Shown here: one piece after another, positions 18,263 through 27,500 of the stretch
Numbering within the stretch: position 1 is the first letter of the stretch
Layout: the number at the start of each line of letters is the position of its first letter
Assembly (NCBI RefSeq): GCF_900156785.1
Contig: NZ_FTOP01000001.1
Coordinates: 186,001-250,000 of the forward strand
Length of the DNA stretch: 64,000 bases
Direction of reading: 5' to 3'
DNA from: Belliella pelovolcani
GTDB lineage: Bacteria > Bacteroidota > Bacteroidia > Cytophagales > Cyclobacteriaceae
Notes under the pieces: generated by a model
What the model saw: only the letters and a program-made list of their open reading frames with translations
What the model was told of the DNA's origin: nothing
Database searches by the model: none
Program-made: the position numbers and the translations under genes

Positions 18263-18835
18263 ATGAAGAAAATCACTGTTTACTGCGGATCTAATAAAGG
18301 AAAGAATCCGATTTATGCACAAGCCTCAGAGGTGTTAGCAGATGAAATGATCCGAAGAAACATGGCGTTGGTGTACGGTGCTGGAAATGTAGGGCTGATG
18401 GGTGTGATTGCGGATAGGATGCTTTCGGCTGGTAAAGAAGTGTATGGAATTATACCACAGAAGCTAGTCGATATAGAAGTAGCGCACCAAGGCTGTACAG
18501 AACTGACTGTAGTAGAGACCATGCGAGACCGGAAATGGCTGATGGCTGAGCGTGGTGATGGATTTATCGCTATGCCAGGTGGGATAGGGACTTTCGAAGA
18601 GCTTTTTGAGATCATGACCTTGAATCAACTTGGTTACATTCAAAAGCCATTAGCGCTCTATAATGTGAATGGATATTATGACAAGTTAATAGACTTTTTG
18701 CAGCATAGTGCTGAGCAAGGGTTTCTTCATCAGGCCCAATTGAATCTTTTGATTGTATCCAGCGATCCTATCGTGTTACTTGATAAAATGTCGGCTTTTG
18801 AACCCAAGCATATCGATAAGTGGGAAGTCAAATAG
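18263..18835 (+). CDS. LOG-family protein (TIGR00730)
   Basis: This 190-residue Rossmann-type protein belongs to the Lonely Guy family. Characterised members are cytokinin riboside 5'-monophosphate phosphoribohydrolases, which cleave the base from nucleoside monophosphates. The motif PGGIGTFEELFE is intact, as are the VYGAGNVGLMG stretch and the upstream MRDRKWLM arginine region. The ATG at 18263 is preferred: it begins MKKITVYCGS as in the family, and a TAACTTTG promoter box lies 12-19 nt upstream. The physiological substrate in this organism is unknown. Confidence 0.92.
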   Translation: MKKITVYCGSNKGKNPIYAQASEVLADEMIRRNMALVYGAGNVGLMGVIADRMLSAGKEVYGIIPQKLVDIEVAHQGCTELTVVETMRDRKWLMAERGDGFIAMPGGIGTFEELFEIMTLNQLGYIQKPLALYNVNGYYDKLIDFLQHSAEQGFLHQAQLNLLIVSSDPIVLLDKMSAFEPKHIDKWEVK

Positions 18836-18930
18836 GTAATAAAACCCGCATCCCAAATACTTTCAAAAATGCTTATCCTGAAGCTTCCATTCAGGTTATT
18901 CACCATGACAACTTCGAGGAGTTTATTCTC

Positions 18931-18994
18931 TAATCGCAAAATTTATATAAAACCAGCGATCATAACCGCTAAATTTATATAAATTTTGCGATTA
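18931..18994. repeat. 21-bp perfect inverted repeat between convergent genes
   Basis: The arms 18931-18951 and 18974-18994 are exact reverse complements. An inner AGCG/CGCT pair continues the stem after a short internal loop. The right arm includes the msrC stop codon. It probably folds as a bidirectional terminator for the LOG gene and msrC. It is unusually long and AT-rich for that, with no terminal T-run, so another role such as mRNA 3'-end protection is possible. Confidence 0.7.
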
Positions 18995-19474
18995 CAATGT
19001 CTTTTCTAGAATCTGCATTAATCTTTCCAAGTATTCTTGGTCTATTTCATCAAAATCAGCCAGTTGGTCTGAATCTACGTCTAGCACACCGGCCACTTTC
19101 CCATTTTTTGAAAAAGGAACGACAATTTCTGATTTAGAAGCTGAGCTACAAGCAATATGCCCAGGGAAGGCGTCTACGTCTGGGACAAGTTGAGTTTTAT
19201 CCTCTTTCCAAGCTGTTCCACAAACCCCCTTTCCTAAATTAATTCTCGTACATGCGATTGGGCCTTGAAATGGACCAAGTACCAATTGATCATCTTTTAC
19301 CAAATAGAACCCGACCCAAAAGAAGCCGAAGGATTCTCTCAGAACCGCTGAGATATTGGCCAAATTGGCGGTCAAATCAGATTCACCCGTGATAAGCGCC
19401 TCTATTTGAGGTAAGATTGCTTCGTATTTACTTGCTTTGTCTGCGTCCGTTGGAATATATAGTGATTCTGCCAT
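18992..19474 (-). CDS. msrC: Free methionine-(R)-sulfoxide reductase (GAF)
   Basis: This single-GAF-domain enzyme of 160 residues reduces free Met-(R)-sulfoxide in the cytosol using thioredoxin. The three family cysteines are present at about 75 (GPIACTRI), 85 (GKGVCGTA) and 109 (GHIACSS), followed by SKSEIVVP and the GVLDVDS motif. It starts 7 nt after ribD in the same direction, so it is probably co-transcribed. Oxidant defence fits the chemistry; no regulatory site is visible. Confidence 0.9.
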   Translation of the reverse strand: MAESLYIPTDADKASKYEAILPQIEALITGESDLTANLANISAVLRESFGFFWVGFYLVKDDQLVLGPFQGPIACTRINLGKGVCGTAWKEDKTQLVPDVDAFPGHIACSSASKSEIVVPFSKNGKVAGVLDVDSDQLADFDEIDQEYLERLMQILEKTL

Positions 19475-19481
19475 TGTATTG

Positions 19482-20513
19482 TTAGTCTTTTAGCCAAAAC
19501 TCAAGTTTGTCGCCCAAAACATCAATTTCTTCTAGAAGTCTTCCCTTGAATTTAGGAGCTGATATGCCTGTTCCGAAATTAGTTTGTCCTGTAAACACCC
19601 TTGCTTCGTCCCAAAGTTCAGCGTTGATGATTTTATTGAGTAAAAAAGTGCCTCCTTCTATGATGACACTTTGAATTTTCAATTCGTAGAGTTTTTCAAA
19701 TACATGCTGTATTTCGAAATCTGGATCAAGCTTGATAAATTCCAGATTATCGTATTTTTCTTCCTTGATAATATTGAAGCAAATGGTCTTTTGGCTTCTA
19801 TCGAAGAGCGATAGGCTTGGATCAAGCTGAAGCATTCTATCTATAACTATCCGTGTGGGATTTTTCCCAGACCATTCCCTCGTATTGAGTTTGGGATTGT
19901 CATAGCGAGCGGTATTGGTTCCGACCATGATCCCGTCCTCTTCTGTTCGCCAACGATGGACAAGCTGTCTGCTATAGGAGTTACTGATCCACTTTGAGTC
20001 AAAATTATCCCTGGCAACAAAGCCATCCCTTGTCTGTGCCCACTTGAGGATCACATAAGGTCTCTTCTTTTCGATAAAGGTAAAAAAACGGCAATTCTGC
20101 TTCCTGATATCATCTTCCATGATACCATGGATCACTTCGACTCCTGCCTTTCTTAGTATTGCGATTCCTTTACCACCTACCAATGGGTTCGTGTCTACTG
20201 CACCAATAACTACTTTTTTGACTCCCTTTTCAACCAAAAGATTGGCACATGGGGGTGTTTTACCGAAATGCGCACAAGGCTCTAGTGTGACGTAAACAGT
20301 ACTGTTTTTTAACAACGACTGATCCAAAACACTGAAAATAGCATTGGGCTCGGCATGTGGTCCACCATAGTATTCATGATAACCTTCTCCGATAATGTCA
20401 CCTTCATGTACAATCACGCAACCCACCATAGGATTGGGACTGACCTTGCCTCTCCCCAATTCGGCAAGCTCCATGGCTCTCTGCATATAAAGATGATGAT
20501 GATCCATTATCAT
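19482..20513 (-). CDS. ribD: Riboflavin biosynthesis deaminase/reductase
   Basis: This bifunctional enzyme performs the second and third steps of riboflavin synthesis. The N-terminal CMP/dCMP-type deaminase domain (1-145) has the zinc site His53-Ala-Glu55, Cys80 (LEPCAHFG) and Cys89 (KTPPC). The C-terminal reductase domain (about 150-343) begins with RPYVILKWAQTRDG and includes the IIEGG motif near 290. The length and domain order are normal. Its start overlaps the DUF4382 gene stop by 4 nt, so it is expressed from that operon rather than from a rib cluster. No FMN riboswitch is seen. Confidence 0.95.
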   Translation of the reverse strand: MIMDHHHLYMQRAMELAELGRGKVSPNPMVGCVIVHEGDIIGEGYHEYYGGPHAEPNAIFSVLDQSLLKNSTVYVTLEPCAHFGKTPPCANLLVEKGVKKVVIGAVDTNPLVGGKGIAILRKAGVEVIHGIMEDDIRKQNCRFFTFIEKKRPYVILKWAQTRDGFVARDNFDSKWISNSYSRQLVHRWRTEEDGIMVGTNTARYDNPKLNTREWSGKNPTRIVIDRMLQLDPSLSLFDRSQKTICFNIIKEEKYDNLEFIKLDPDFEIQHVFEKLYELKIQSVIIEGGTFLLNKIINAELWDEARVFTGQTNFGTGISAPKFKGRLLEEIDVLGDKLEFWLKD

Positions 20514-21307
20514 GGTTCTTGTCTTGGGCGAAGGGTGATATTTCCTAGTTGAGTTCTTTGTTGACTTTGTACGATTACAGTTCGGATCGTATCAGGTAGG
20601 TATTCATTATTTTTTGGGATAATAAAAATCGTGTAGGTGCCCTCCAAACCTCTAAAAACGAATTCTCCGTTGGCTCTCACATTCACTCCAGTTGTAACAG
20701 TATCATTTTGTTGGATAGCATAGAGAAAGGCGCGCTCGGTACCAGGCCTTATACTCCCAGCAACTTCGCCAGACGCAGCCTTAGAAAACCCTCTCAGACT
20801 AGGGCGAAAGGTGAAATCTGTAGGGCCATTTTGAATGACAGATTTTAGCAAATCAAAGTCAATGTAAATATCATGTGATATACCAGGTCGTAACGGAAAG
20901 TCAACATCGATGCTGAGGCCTGCTTCATTTTGAGGGCTTAGCGTTAAATTTGTTCTCACATCATTTTTGGTGACATAGTTATCATTACCAAGCCTCAATC
21001 TCATTTTCGAAAGTCTTCCAGCAGGTACAACCCCTCTACCGATCAATAGCTCTTGATTTCCTACGAGCTGTGCAACATCCACCCTTTTGATTCCTGATTC
21101 ATATTCCAAAAATTTGGAAAAGGGACTCGAGGAATCTAGTTCGCTTGACACTTCTACATCTACACCAAGAAGTTCTACCCAGAGCGCATCAATATCTGCG
21201 GGTGCATCTACTAAGAAAATGTTTACCAAAGAATTGCTTCGCTCTTCCTCAGTGGCGCAGGAAATTAAAGCGAATGCAAAAATAATGATGACGAGGTGTT
21301 TTTTCAC
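20510..21307 (-). CDS. DUF4382 lipoprotein
   Basis: This predicted lipoprotein of 265 residues starts at a GTG. A short signal with lipobox cysteine lies at about residue 17 (ALISCAT), followed by a DUF4382 domain opening with NIFLVDAPADIDALWVEL. A C-terminal segment resembles a carboxypeptidase-regulatory-like beta-sandwich (GEFVFRGLEGTYTIFI). It is paralogous to the next gene along the strand and overlaps ribD by 4 nt. The function of DUF4382 is unknown; surface attachment is inferred from the signal. Confidence 0.85.
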   Translation of the reverse strand: MKKHLVIIIFAFALISCATEEERSNSLVNIFLVDAPADIDALWVELLGVDVEVSSELDSSSPFSKFLEYESGIKRVDVAQLVGNQELLIGRGVVPAGRLSKMRLRLGNDNYVTKNDVRTNLTLSPQNEAGLSIDVDFPLRPGISHDIYIDFDLLKSVIQNGPTDFTFRPSLRGFSKAASGEVAGSIRPGTERAFLYAIQQNDTVTTGVNVRANGEFVFRGLEGTYTIFIIPKNNEYLPDTIRTVIVQSQQRTQLGNITLRPRQEP

Positions 21308-21359
21308 GGTCTAAAATTATAAAAAGATAAATGATTCAAGAACCTATATTTAGTGAAGG

Positions 21360-21401
21360 TAAAAAAATAACCCGAAGCCTAAGCCTCGGGTTCAAAAAAA
21401 T
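21360..21401 (-). terminator. Terminator between the DUF4382 genes
   Basis: The stem AACCCGA/TCGGGTT encloses an inner pairing and is followed by seven T on the minus strand. It lies just after the stop of the upstream DUF4382 gene, so the downstream copy with ribD and msrC may be partly uncoupled or depend on read-through. Confidence 0.85.
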
Positions 21402-21412
21402 CAGGGAGTTTT

Positions 21413-22267
21413 TTAGTCATCACCGTTTCCATCGCCATCATCTTCAGGAACTAATTCTAATTCAATAGTTCCTACATTGGTAACTTGACCAAGCGTAGTC
21501 TCTACATCTTCTACCAACAATTCTTGGTATTCTTCATTTGGCACAACAAATAGGCTGTAATTCCCAGCTCTCAGACCTCTTATCATAAAAGAACCATTAT
21601 CAGAAGTAAAAGTAGAAACAGTATCTTCTCCGATGATCGCTGCAACATTTACAGGTCCAGCCTCCAATGGTAGCACAGCACCCTCGATGGTAGCAGATTC
21701 TTCAGCAACTACTCTCAGCACAGGTTTTAAAATATATTGTCCTGAATTACCTGCTCTAACAATTGATCTTCCTGCGTCAAAATCAATCACAATGTCATAA
21801 GCAATACCCGCTTGGAGGGGTTTGTCAACTTTTAACTTCAATCCACTTTGTTGCGCACTTGGCGTTTTGAGATCGATTTGTCTATCACCTTGAACCAAAT
21901 AGTTATTATCTCCAAGAATCAATCTGATTTGTGAAATTTCTCCAGCTGGCACTTCGATTTCCCCTAGGTGAGCAGAATTCCCACCAGTCAGTTCTAGTAG
22001 GTTGATCATGTTGTCATCAGAGGCTTCGTTGGCAAGATTGATCCATGCGGAACCATTGTTTTCATTTTCGCCTTTTGGTAAAATCTCCACTGCTAGCACT
22101 TCTACCCACACAGCATCATAATCAGCAGGGGCATCGACAAGAAATACATTGACCTTTGCCATTCCTTCAGAAATATTGGCGCTGTCATCTTCCATTCTAC
22201 AGGAAAAAGCAAATACTGCTAGAACCGCTAGCAATACAGCGTTTAGGGTTTTAAGTTTAGTTTTCAT
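21413..22267 (-). CDS. DUF4382 lipoprotein (tandem paralog)
   Basis: This 284-residue predicted lipoprotein has a signal with lipobox cysteine at about residue 23 (AFSCRM), and a DUF4382 domain beginning VNVFLVDAPADYDAVWVEVL, nearly the same opening as its neighbour. A carboxypeptidase-regulatory-like segment follows (GSFMIRGLRAGNYSLFV), and the tail is Asp/Gly-rich. The two genes clearly arose by tandem duplication and then diverged. Ligand and role are unknown. Confidence 0.85.
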   Translation of the reverse strand: MKTKLKTLNAVLLAVLAVFAFSCRMEDDSANISEGMAKVNVFLVDAPADYDAVWVEVLAVEILPKGENENNGSAWINLANEASDDNMINLLELTGGNSAHLGEIEVPAGEISQIRLILGDNNYLVQGDRQIDLKTPSAQQSGLKLKVDKPLQAGIAYDIVIDFDAGRSIVRAGNSGQYILKPVLRVVAEESATIEGAVLPLEAGPVNVAAIIGEDTVSTFTSDNGSFMIRGLRAGNYSLFVVPNEEYQELLVEDVETTLGQVTNVGTIELELVPEDDGDGNGDD

Positions 22268-22398
22268 GATATTGTTGGTTAATTAATTTCTGAATTACCA
22301 TTTTCAATGACTATGCCAAAACGGGTTCATTTGGTAGCATTTAACAGAAAGCTAGGGTTGAATTACCTGATTTTGTCGAATTGATTGTATTTTTGGCT

Positions 22399-23751
22399 AT
22401 GATGCAATGGGAAAAACTACTAACTTCTGGGAGATTTGATCCGAAAATTTCGGCACAGCAGACTGATAATCAATTCAGAAGTGAGTCTGAAAGGGATTAC
22501 GACAGAATAATTTTTTCAGCTCCATTTCGAAATCTTCAAGACAAAACACAAGTCTTTCCACTACCAGAACATGATTTTGTCCATACTAGATTGACCCATA
22601 GCCTAGAGGTCTCCTCTGTAGGGAGGACGCTTGGTAAGTCTGCAGGGGATTATCTCATAAAAAAGTATGAGCATCTCGGAGATAAGGGCATTACAGCTTC
22701 AGAAATTGGAGCCATTGTAGCCGCCGCTGCACTGACACATGACATTGGAAATCCACCTTTTGGGCATGCAGGTGAGACTGCGATTTCAGATTTTTTCAGA
22801 TTTCACGAATATGGCCAAGTATGGCAGAAGCATATCACACCCGAACAATGGGAAGACCTATGTAACTTTGAAGGAAATGCTCAAGGATTCCGCATGCTCG
22901 TTGCACAGAATAATGGGTTGAAGTTGTCCTACGCTACTTTAGCTGCTTTTACAAAATACCCGAGACCTGCTTATATTTTTGAAAAAGACTCAAACAGAAG
23001 GAGTCAAAAAAAATTCGGATACTATTCAGATCAATCTAAAGAATATAGCCAATTAGCCATGATTCTTGGAATTGAAAAAGCAGCAAATGGCTGTTGGTTG
23101 AGGCATCCCTTGGCTTTTTTGGTAGAAGCGGCTGATGATATTTGTTACAGTGTGATCGATTTGGAGGATGGGTGTACTTTGGGTTTGGTGACGCTTGAAG
23201 AAACAATTACACTTTTTGGAGAGATTTTGAAAGATAGGTTGGACAGACAAAAGCTGGACAGCTATTCTACTCAAGCACAAAAGCTTGCCATTCTCCGTGC
23301 TATGACAATTAATCAATTAATTCAGGAAACCTTAGCCACTTTTGAGAAATATGAAGAAGCGATGTTGAGCGGGGATTTTGATCAAGCATTGACAGATGTG
23401 ATTCCGTCAGCTACTGCTTTGGAGCGTATTTCTAAAATTTCCGTAAAAAAGATCTATCGATCCAAACCTGTGCTTGAAAAAGAAGCAGCAGGCTATCAGG
23501 TTCTAGAAGGTTTATTGGAAGTTTTTTCTCGTGCTCTCAATCACAAATTTTACCAGACAGACCTCTATTCTGGTAAGGACAAAAGTATCCTAAGGTTGCT
23601 CCCAGAAGATTTTCCAATGGATGGGCTTAGCTCTAGTGTAAATCCATACCCTATGTTAAGGGTTTTGATGGATTTTATCTCAGGTATGACGGACAAATAT
23701 GCCTTGAGCCTCTATCGAAGAGTCAAGGGAATAGCATTGCCAGGGGCTTAA
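22399..23751 (+). CDS. dgt: Deoxyguanosinetriphosphate triphosphohydrolase
   Basis: This HD-domain enzyme hydrolyses dGTP or other dNTPs to the nucleoside and triphosphate, controlling dNTP pools. The HD signature is split as usual: HTRLTHSLEVS near residue 60 and LTHDIGNPPFGHAGE near 115, with later DDICYSVIDLED supplying the remaining metal ligand. The length from the ATG at 22399 is about 450 residues. A TATTTTTG -7 box ends three bases before the first ATG, so the mRNA is probably leaderless. The substrate among dNTPs cannot be told from sequence. Confidence 0.92.
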   Translation: MMQWEKLLTSGRFDPKISAQQTDNQFRSESERDYDRIIFSAPFRNLQDKTQVFPLPEHDFVHTRLTHSLEVSSVGRTLGKSAGDYLIKKYEHLGDKGITASEIGAIVAAAALTHDIGNPPFGHAGETAISDFFRFHEYGQVWQKHITPEQWEDLCNFEGNAQGFRMLVAQNNGLKLSYATLAAFTKYPRPAYIFEKDSNRRSQKKFGYYSDQSKEYSQLAMILGIEKAANGCWLRHPLAFLVEAADDICYSVIDLEDGCTLGLVTLEETITLFGEILKDRLDRQKLDSYSTQAQKLAILRAMTINQLIQETLATFEKYEEAMLSGDFDQALTDVIPSATALERISKISVKKIYRSKPVLEKEAAGYQVLEGLLEVFSRALNHKFYQTDLYSGKDKSILRLLPEDFPMDGLSSSVNPYPMLRVLMDFISGMTDKYALSLYRRVKGIALPGA

Positions 23752-23797
23752 TTTCACTATTTGAAGGTCATGCTTTTATTTATTTGATATTCTTTGA

Positions 23798-24250
23798 TCA
23801 CAGACCAAACTGCTTCAAATGGTGATCCAAATGCTTCCAAACAAACCTGCCCCAATAGTAATGATTCAAGGCTCCAAATACTGGATGGCCTCCTTCCAGC
23901 TTTTTGTCCAAATTCTTGAATTTCTCAACGAGCTCGATGTACTTAGATCTTTCAGATTCAAAAGCATTTTGATCGACTTGCCCTTTGATATCAAATCTTT
24001 TTGCCGCCTTAGCTCCCTTAGGGAAGTCTTTTTTGATATGAAAAAAGGCAAGCTTGAGTAATCGTTGTTTAAAGCTCGATTTTTTGGAGGATTTAGGGGC
24101 ATTCAAGATGGCTTCATTGGCAAGGTTACAATGATGGAGCATCTCAGTGGCATTCATACTTCCCCAGTAGGGGAGTTGATCGGGGCTTAGCCTTTGAATC
24201 CGCTGTATCAATGCATCTACCGCACCATCTCTGTAGATTGATTTTGCCAT
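23798..24250 (-). CDS. DUF1569 (DinB-like) protein
   Basis: This 150-residue protein resembles DUF1569 members of the DinB/YfiT-like four-helix-bundle group, with the opening RIQRLSPDQLPYWGSMNATEMLHHC and the C-terminal HYYWGRFVWKHLDHHLKQFG. Histidines at MLHHC, NHYYWG and HLDHH could form the metal site typical of the fold. The frame stays open about 100 codons upstream, but the ATG at 24250 (MAKSIYRDG) matches the family start and the extension is not protein-like. Function is unknown; it is convergent with dgt. Confidence 0.8.
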   Translation of the reverse strand: MAKSIYRDGAVDALIQRIQRLSPDQLPYWGSMNATEMLHHCNLANEAILNAPKSSKKSSFKQRLLKLAFFHIKKDFPKGAKAAKRFDIKGQVDQNAFESERSKYIELVEKFKNLDKKLEGGHPVFGALNHYYWGRFVWKHLDHHLKQFGL

Positions 24251-24561
24251 ATCCTTTTTGTTTGATTCATCTAAATATAAGCCATTTGGATAAGAATAGG
24301 TGGTCTGGTATTGACTTATTGATAGGAATTTCGAATTCTGCAATAAATTATCCCTATTCCTGCAAAATCTCTTAACTTTGTGCCCGCATTCCTTTAGAGA
24401 AATGCATGCAATAGCGTATGGAGTGAATTGCTCTAGTTCGGTTAATGCCAAGCTTTCCATCATGGAAAGTTTCTGTTTTAATAGGGGATGATAAAATCTT
24501 CTCCAATCAAATATGATCAATAATGTGGTTCCAAGAGCCACATCAAACACATAGAAATAAG
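24251..24561. other. Divergent region upstream of ileS
   Basis: No gene is supported here. A TAACTTTG box on the plus strand (24373-24380) is a possible promoter for ileS but lacks a clear -33 partner. No T-box or other riboswitch structure is visible, as expected for this phylum. Confidence 0.4.
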
Positions 24562-27500
24562 GTGAAAAAATATCAGGAGTTCAAACAAGTAGATTACCCG
24601 AATATAGGGGAAAGTGTACTTCAGTACTGGAAGGAAAATCAAATTTTCAAAAAGTCTGTAACCAATAGAGAAGGTGCAGAGACTTTTACTTTTTTCGAAG
24701 GGCCTCCTTCAGCAAATGGTACTCCAGGTATCCACCACGTAATGGCCCGTACACTCAAGGATATCTTCTGTAGATACAAAACCCTCCAGGGCTTCCAAGT
24801 CAAAAGAAAAGGAGGCTGGGATACACATGGGCTTCCAGTAGAGCTTCAGGTGGAGAAAGAACTAGGAATCACCAAAGAAGACATCGGTAAGAAAATCACC
24901 GTAGAAGAATACAACCGCAAATGCCGTGAGACGGTGATGCGGTTCAAAGATGAATGGGATGACTTGACCGAAAAGATCGGCTATTGGGTGGATTTAGATG
25001 ATCCTTATATCACCTTTGACGCCAAATACATCGAATCACTTTGGTATCTTTTGAAAAGGTTGTACGACAAAGACCTCCTTTACAAAGGGTATACCATTCA
25101 ACCTTATTCACCTGCCGCGGGTACAGGCTTGAGCTCCCACGAACTCAATCAGCCAGGTTGCTACAGAGATGTGAAAGATACTTCCATCACAGCGCAATTC
25201 AAGCTAAAAGGCGAGGAGAATACTTACATTCTAGCTTGGACCACGACTCCATGGACCCTGCCCTCTAACTCTGCCTTGGCAGTAGGTGAAAAGTTAGATT
25301 ATGTCAAAGTCCGTACTTTCAACCCCTATACTTTCGAGCCACAGCAGGTCATCTTGGCAAAGGCAAGAATGAATGGCTACTTCAACCCCAAAGCTAAAGA
25401 GCTAGCCATCTCTGATTACAATCCCGGAGATAAGCTTATCCCATTTGAAGTGGTAGCTGAGATGAAGGGAGCAGACCTTCTTGGGCTAGCGTACGAACAG
25501 CTATTCCCAATCGAAGCTTTGGCACTTCCACACCCAGCATTTACAGTGATCTCAGGGGACTATGTGACCACCGAAGATGGTACAGGAATCGTTCATTTGG
25601 CGAAAGCTTTTGGCGCGGATGACTTTAGAACATTGGTACAAAACAACGTCCCTGGCGTATTTGTCCAAGATGAAAAAGGGAATGATATCCCTGTGGTAGA
25701 CAAGCAAGGGAAATTCCTTCCTGTGGTGGGTGAATACCTGGCTGCTAAAATGCAGGAACATGGTATCTCGGCACACAAAGCATTTGGCGCGGATGATTTC
25801 TATGTGAAAAATTATACCAAGGACAATGAAGATGATAAAGAATACAAGAATACAGATATCATCATCTCCATTATTCTCAAAAATGAAAACAAAGCCTTCA
25901 AAGTAGAAAAATACGAGCACAGTTACCCACATTGTTGGAGAACAGATATGCCTATCCTATACTATCCTTTGGAAAGCTGGTTTATCAAAACCACCGCTTA
26001 CAAAGATAGAATGGTAGAACTGAACAAGACCATCAACTGGAAACCAGAAGCAACTGGAATCGGCCGATTTGGCAATTGGCTCGAGAATCTCGTAGACTGG
26101 AACTTGAGCAGATCGAGGTTCTGGGGCACGCCTTTGCCAATCTGGAGAACCAAGGATGGTTCTGAAGAAATCTGCATAGGCTCTATCAATGAATTGAAAT
26201 CAGAAATTCAAAAGTCCATCAGCGCAGGCTTCATGGAATCCTCTCCTATCAATGATGAAGACATTGACTTACACAGACCTTATGTGGATGATGTAATTCT
26301 AGTTTCTGCCAGTGGCAAAGCAATGTACAGGGAACCTGACTTGATCGATGTATGGTTTGATTCGGGAGCTATGCCATATGCTCAATGGCACTATCCATTC
26401 GAAAACGAAGATATCTTCAAGGCCAATTATCCTGCCGACTACATTGCCGAAGGCGTAGATCAGACGAGAGGATGGTTCTTTACACTTCACGCTTTGGCAG
26501 TGATGCTTTTTGATTCAGTTTCCTTCAAAAACGTCATCGCCAATGGACTTGTATTGGATAAAAACGGCAACAAGATGTCCAAGCGATTGGGCAATGCTGT
26601 AGATCCATTCGAGACCTTAAAAGAATATGGGCCAGATGCTTTGCGCTGGTACATGCTGAGTAATGCCAATCCATGGGACAACCTGAAATTCAACCTTGAT
26701 GGGGTGGCAGAAGTACAAAGAAGGTTCTTTGGGACTTTACAAAATACATACAACTTCTTTGCACTCTATGCAAACTTAGATGCATTCACCTATGATAAGG
26801 CGCAAAGCATCCAAGTTTCAGAAAGGGCTGAGCTAGATCAGTGGATCATCTCTAAGCTTCAATCGCTGATTGCAGAAGTGGAGTCCTCCATGGACAATTA
26901 CGATGCCACCAAGGCTACTCGTGCCATCATGAACTTTACTGTGGATCAGCTGTCCAACTGGTATGTGAGGTTAGCCAGAAAAAGATTCTGGAGAGGTGAA
27001 ATGAATGCAGATAAGCAAGCGGCTTATGAGACTTTGTACGAATGTCTGACGAGCTTATCCCAGCTCATGTCATCTTTTGCACCATTCTATGCTGATTGGA
27101 TGTACAAGAACTTAACAGCAACCAATGCATTGGCAGCGGAGTCCATCCATTTGACAGACTGGGTGTCGGCTAATCAAGACTTGATCAATGCAGATCTTGA
27201 AGAAAGCATGGACTTGGCACAGAGAATATCCTCTTTGGTGCATTCATTGAGGAAAAATCCAAAAATTGGTATCAAAGTAAGACAACCACTTCAGCGTATC
27301 CTCTTGCCAGTATTGAATGAAAAAACCAAAGCGCAGATTGCCCATGTTGAGGATTTGATCAAATCAGAAGTGAATATCAAATCAATAGAGTATATCGATG
27401 ATGCTTCCGATGTTTTGGTAAAAAGCGTCAAACCTAACCTTCCTGTCTTAGGTAAAAAACTAGGGCCAAAAATGCGATTTGTCGTGGCTGCGATCAATTC

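Noticed and set aside
23798-24550. 250-residue reading of the DUF1569 gene
   Set aside because: The first 100 codons lack family similarity and run into the ileS start region on the other strand. The ATG at 24250 fits the domain start.
24251-24561. T-box or other riboswitch upstream of ileS
   Set aside because: I see no T-box consensus or conserved stem, and T-boxes are not expected in this phylum.
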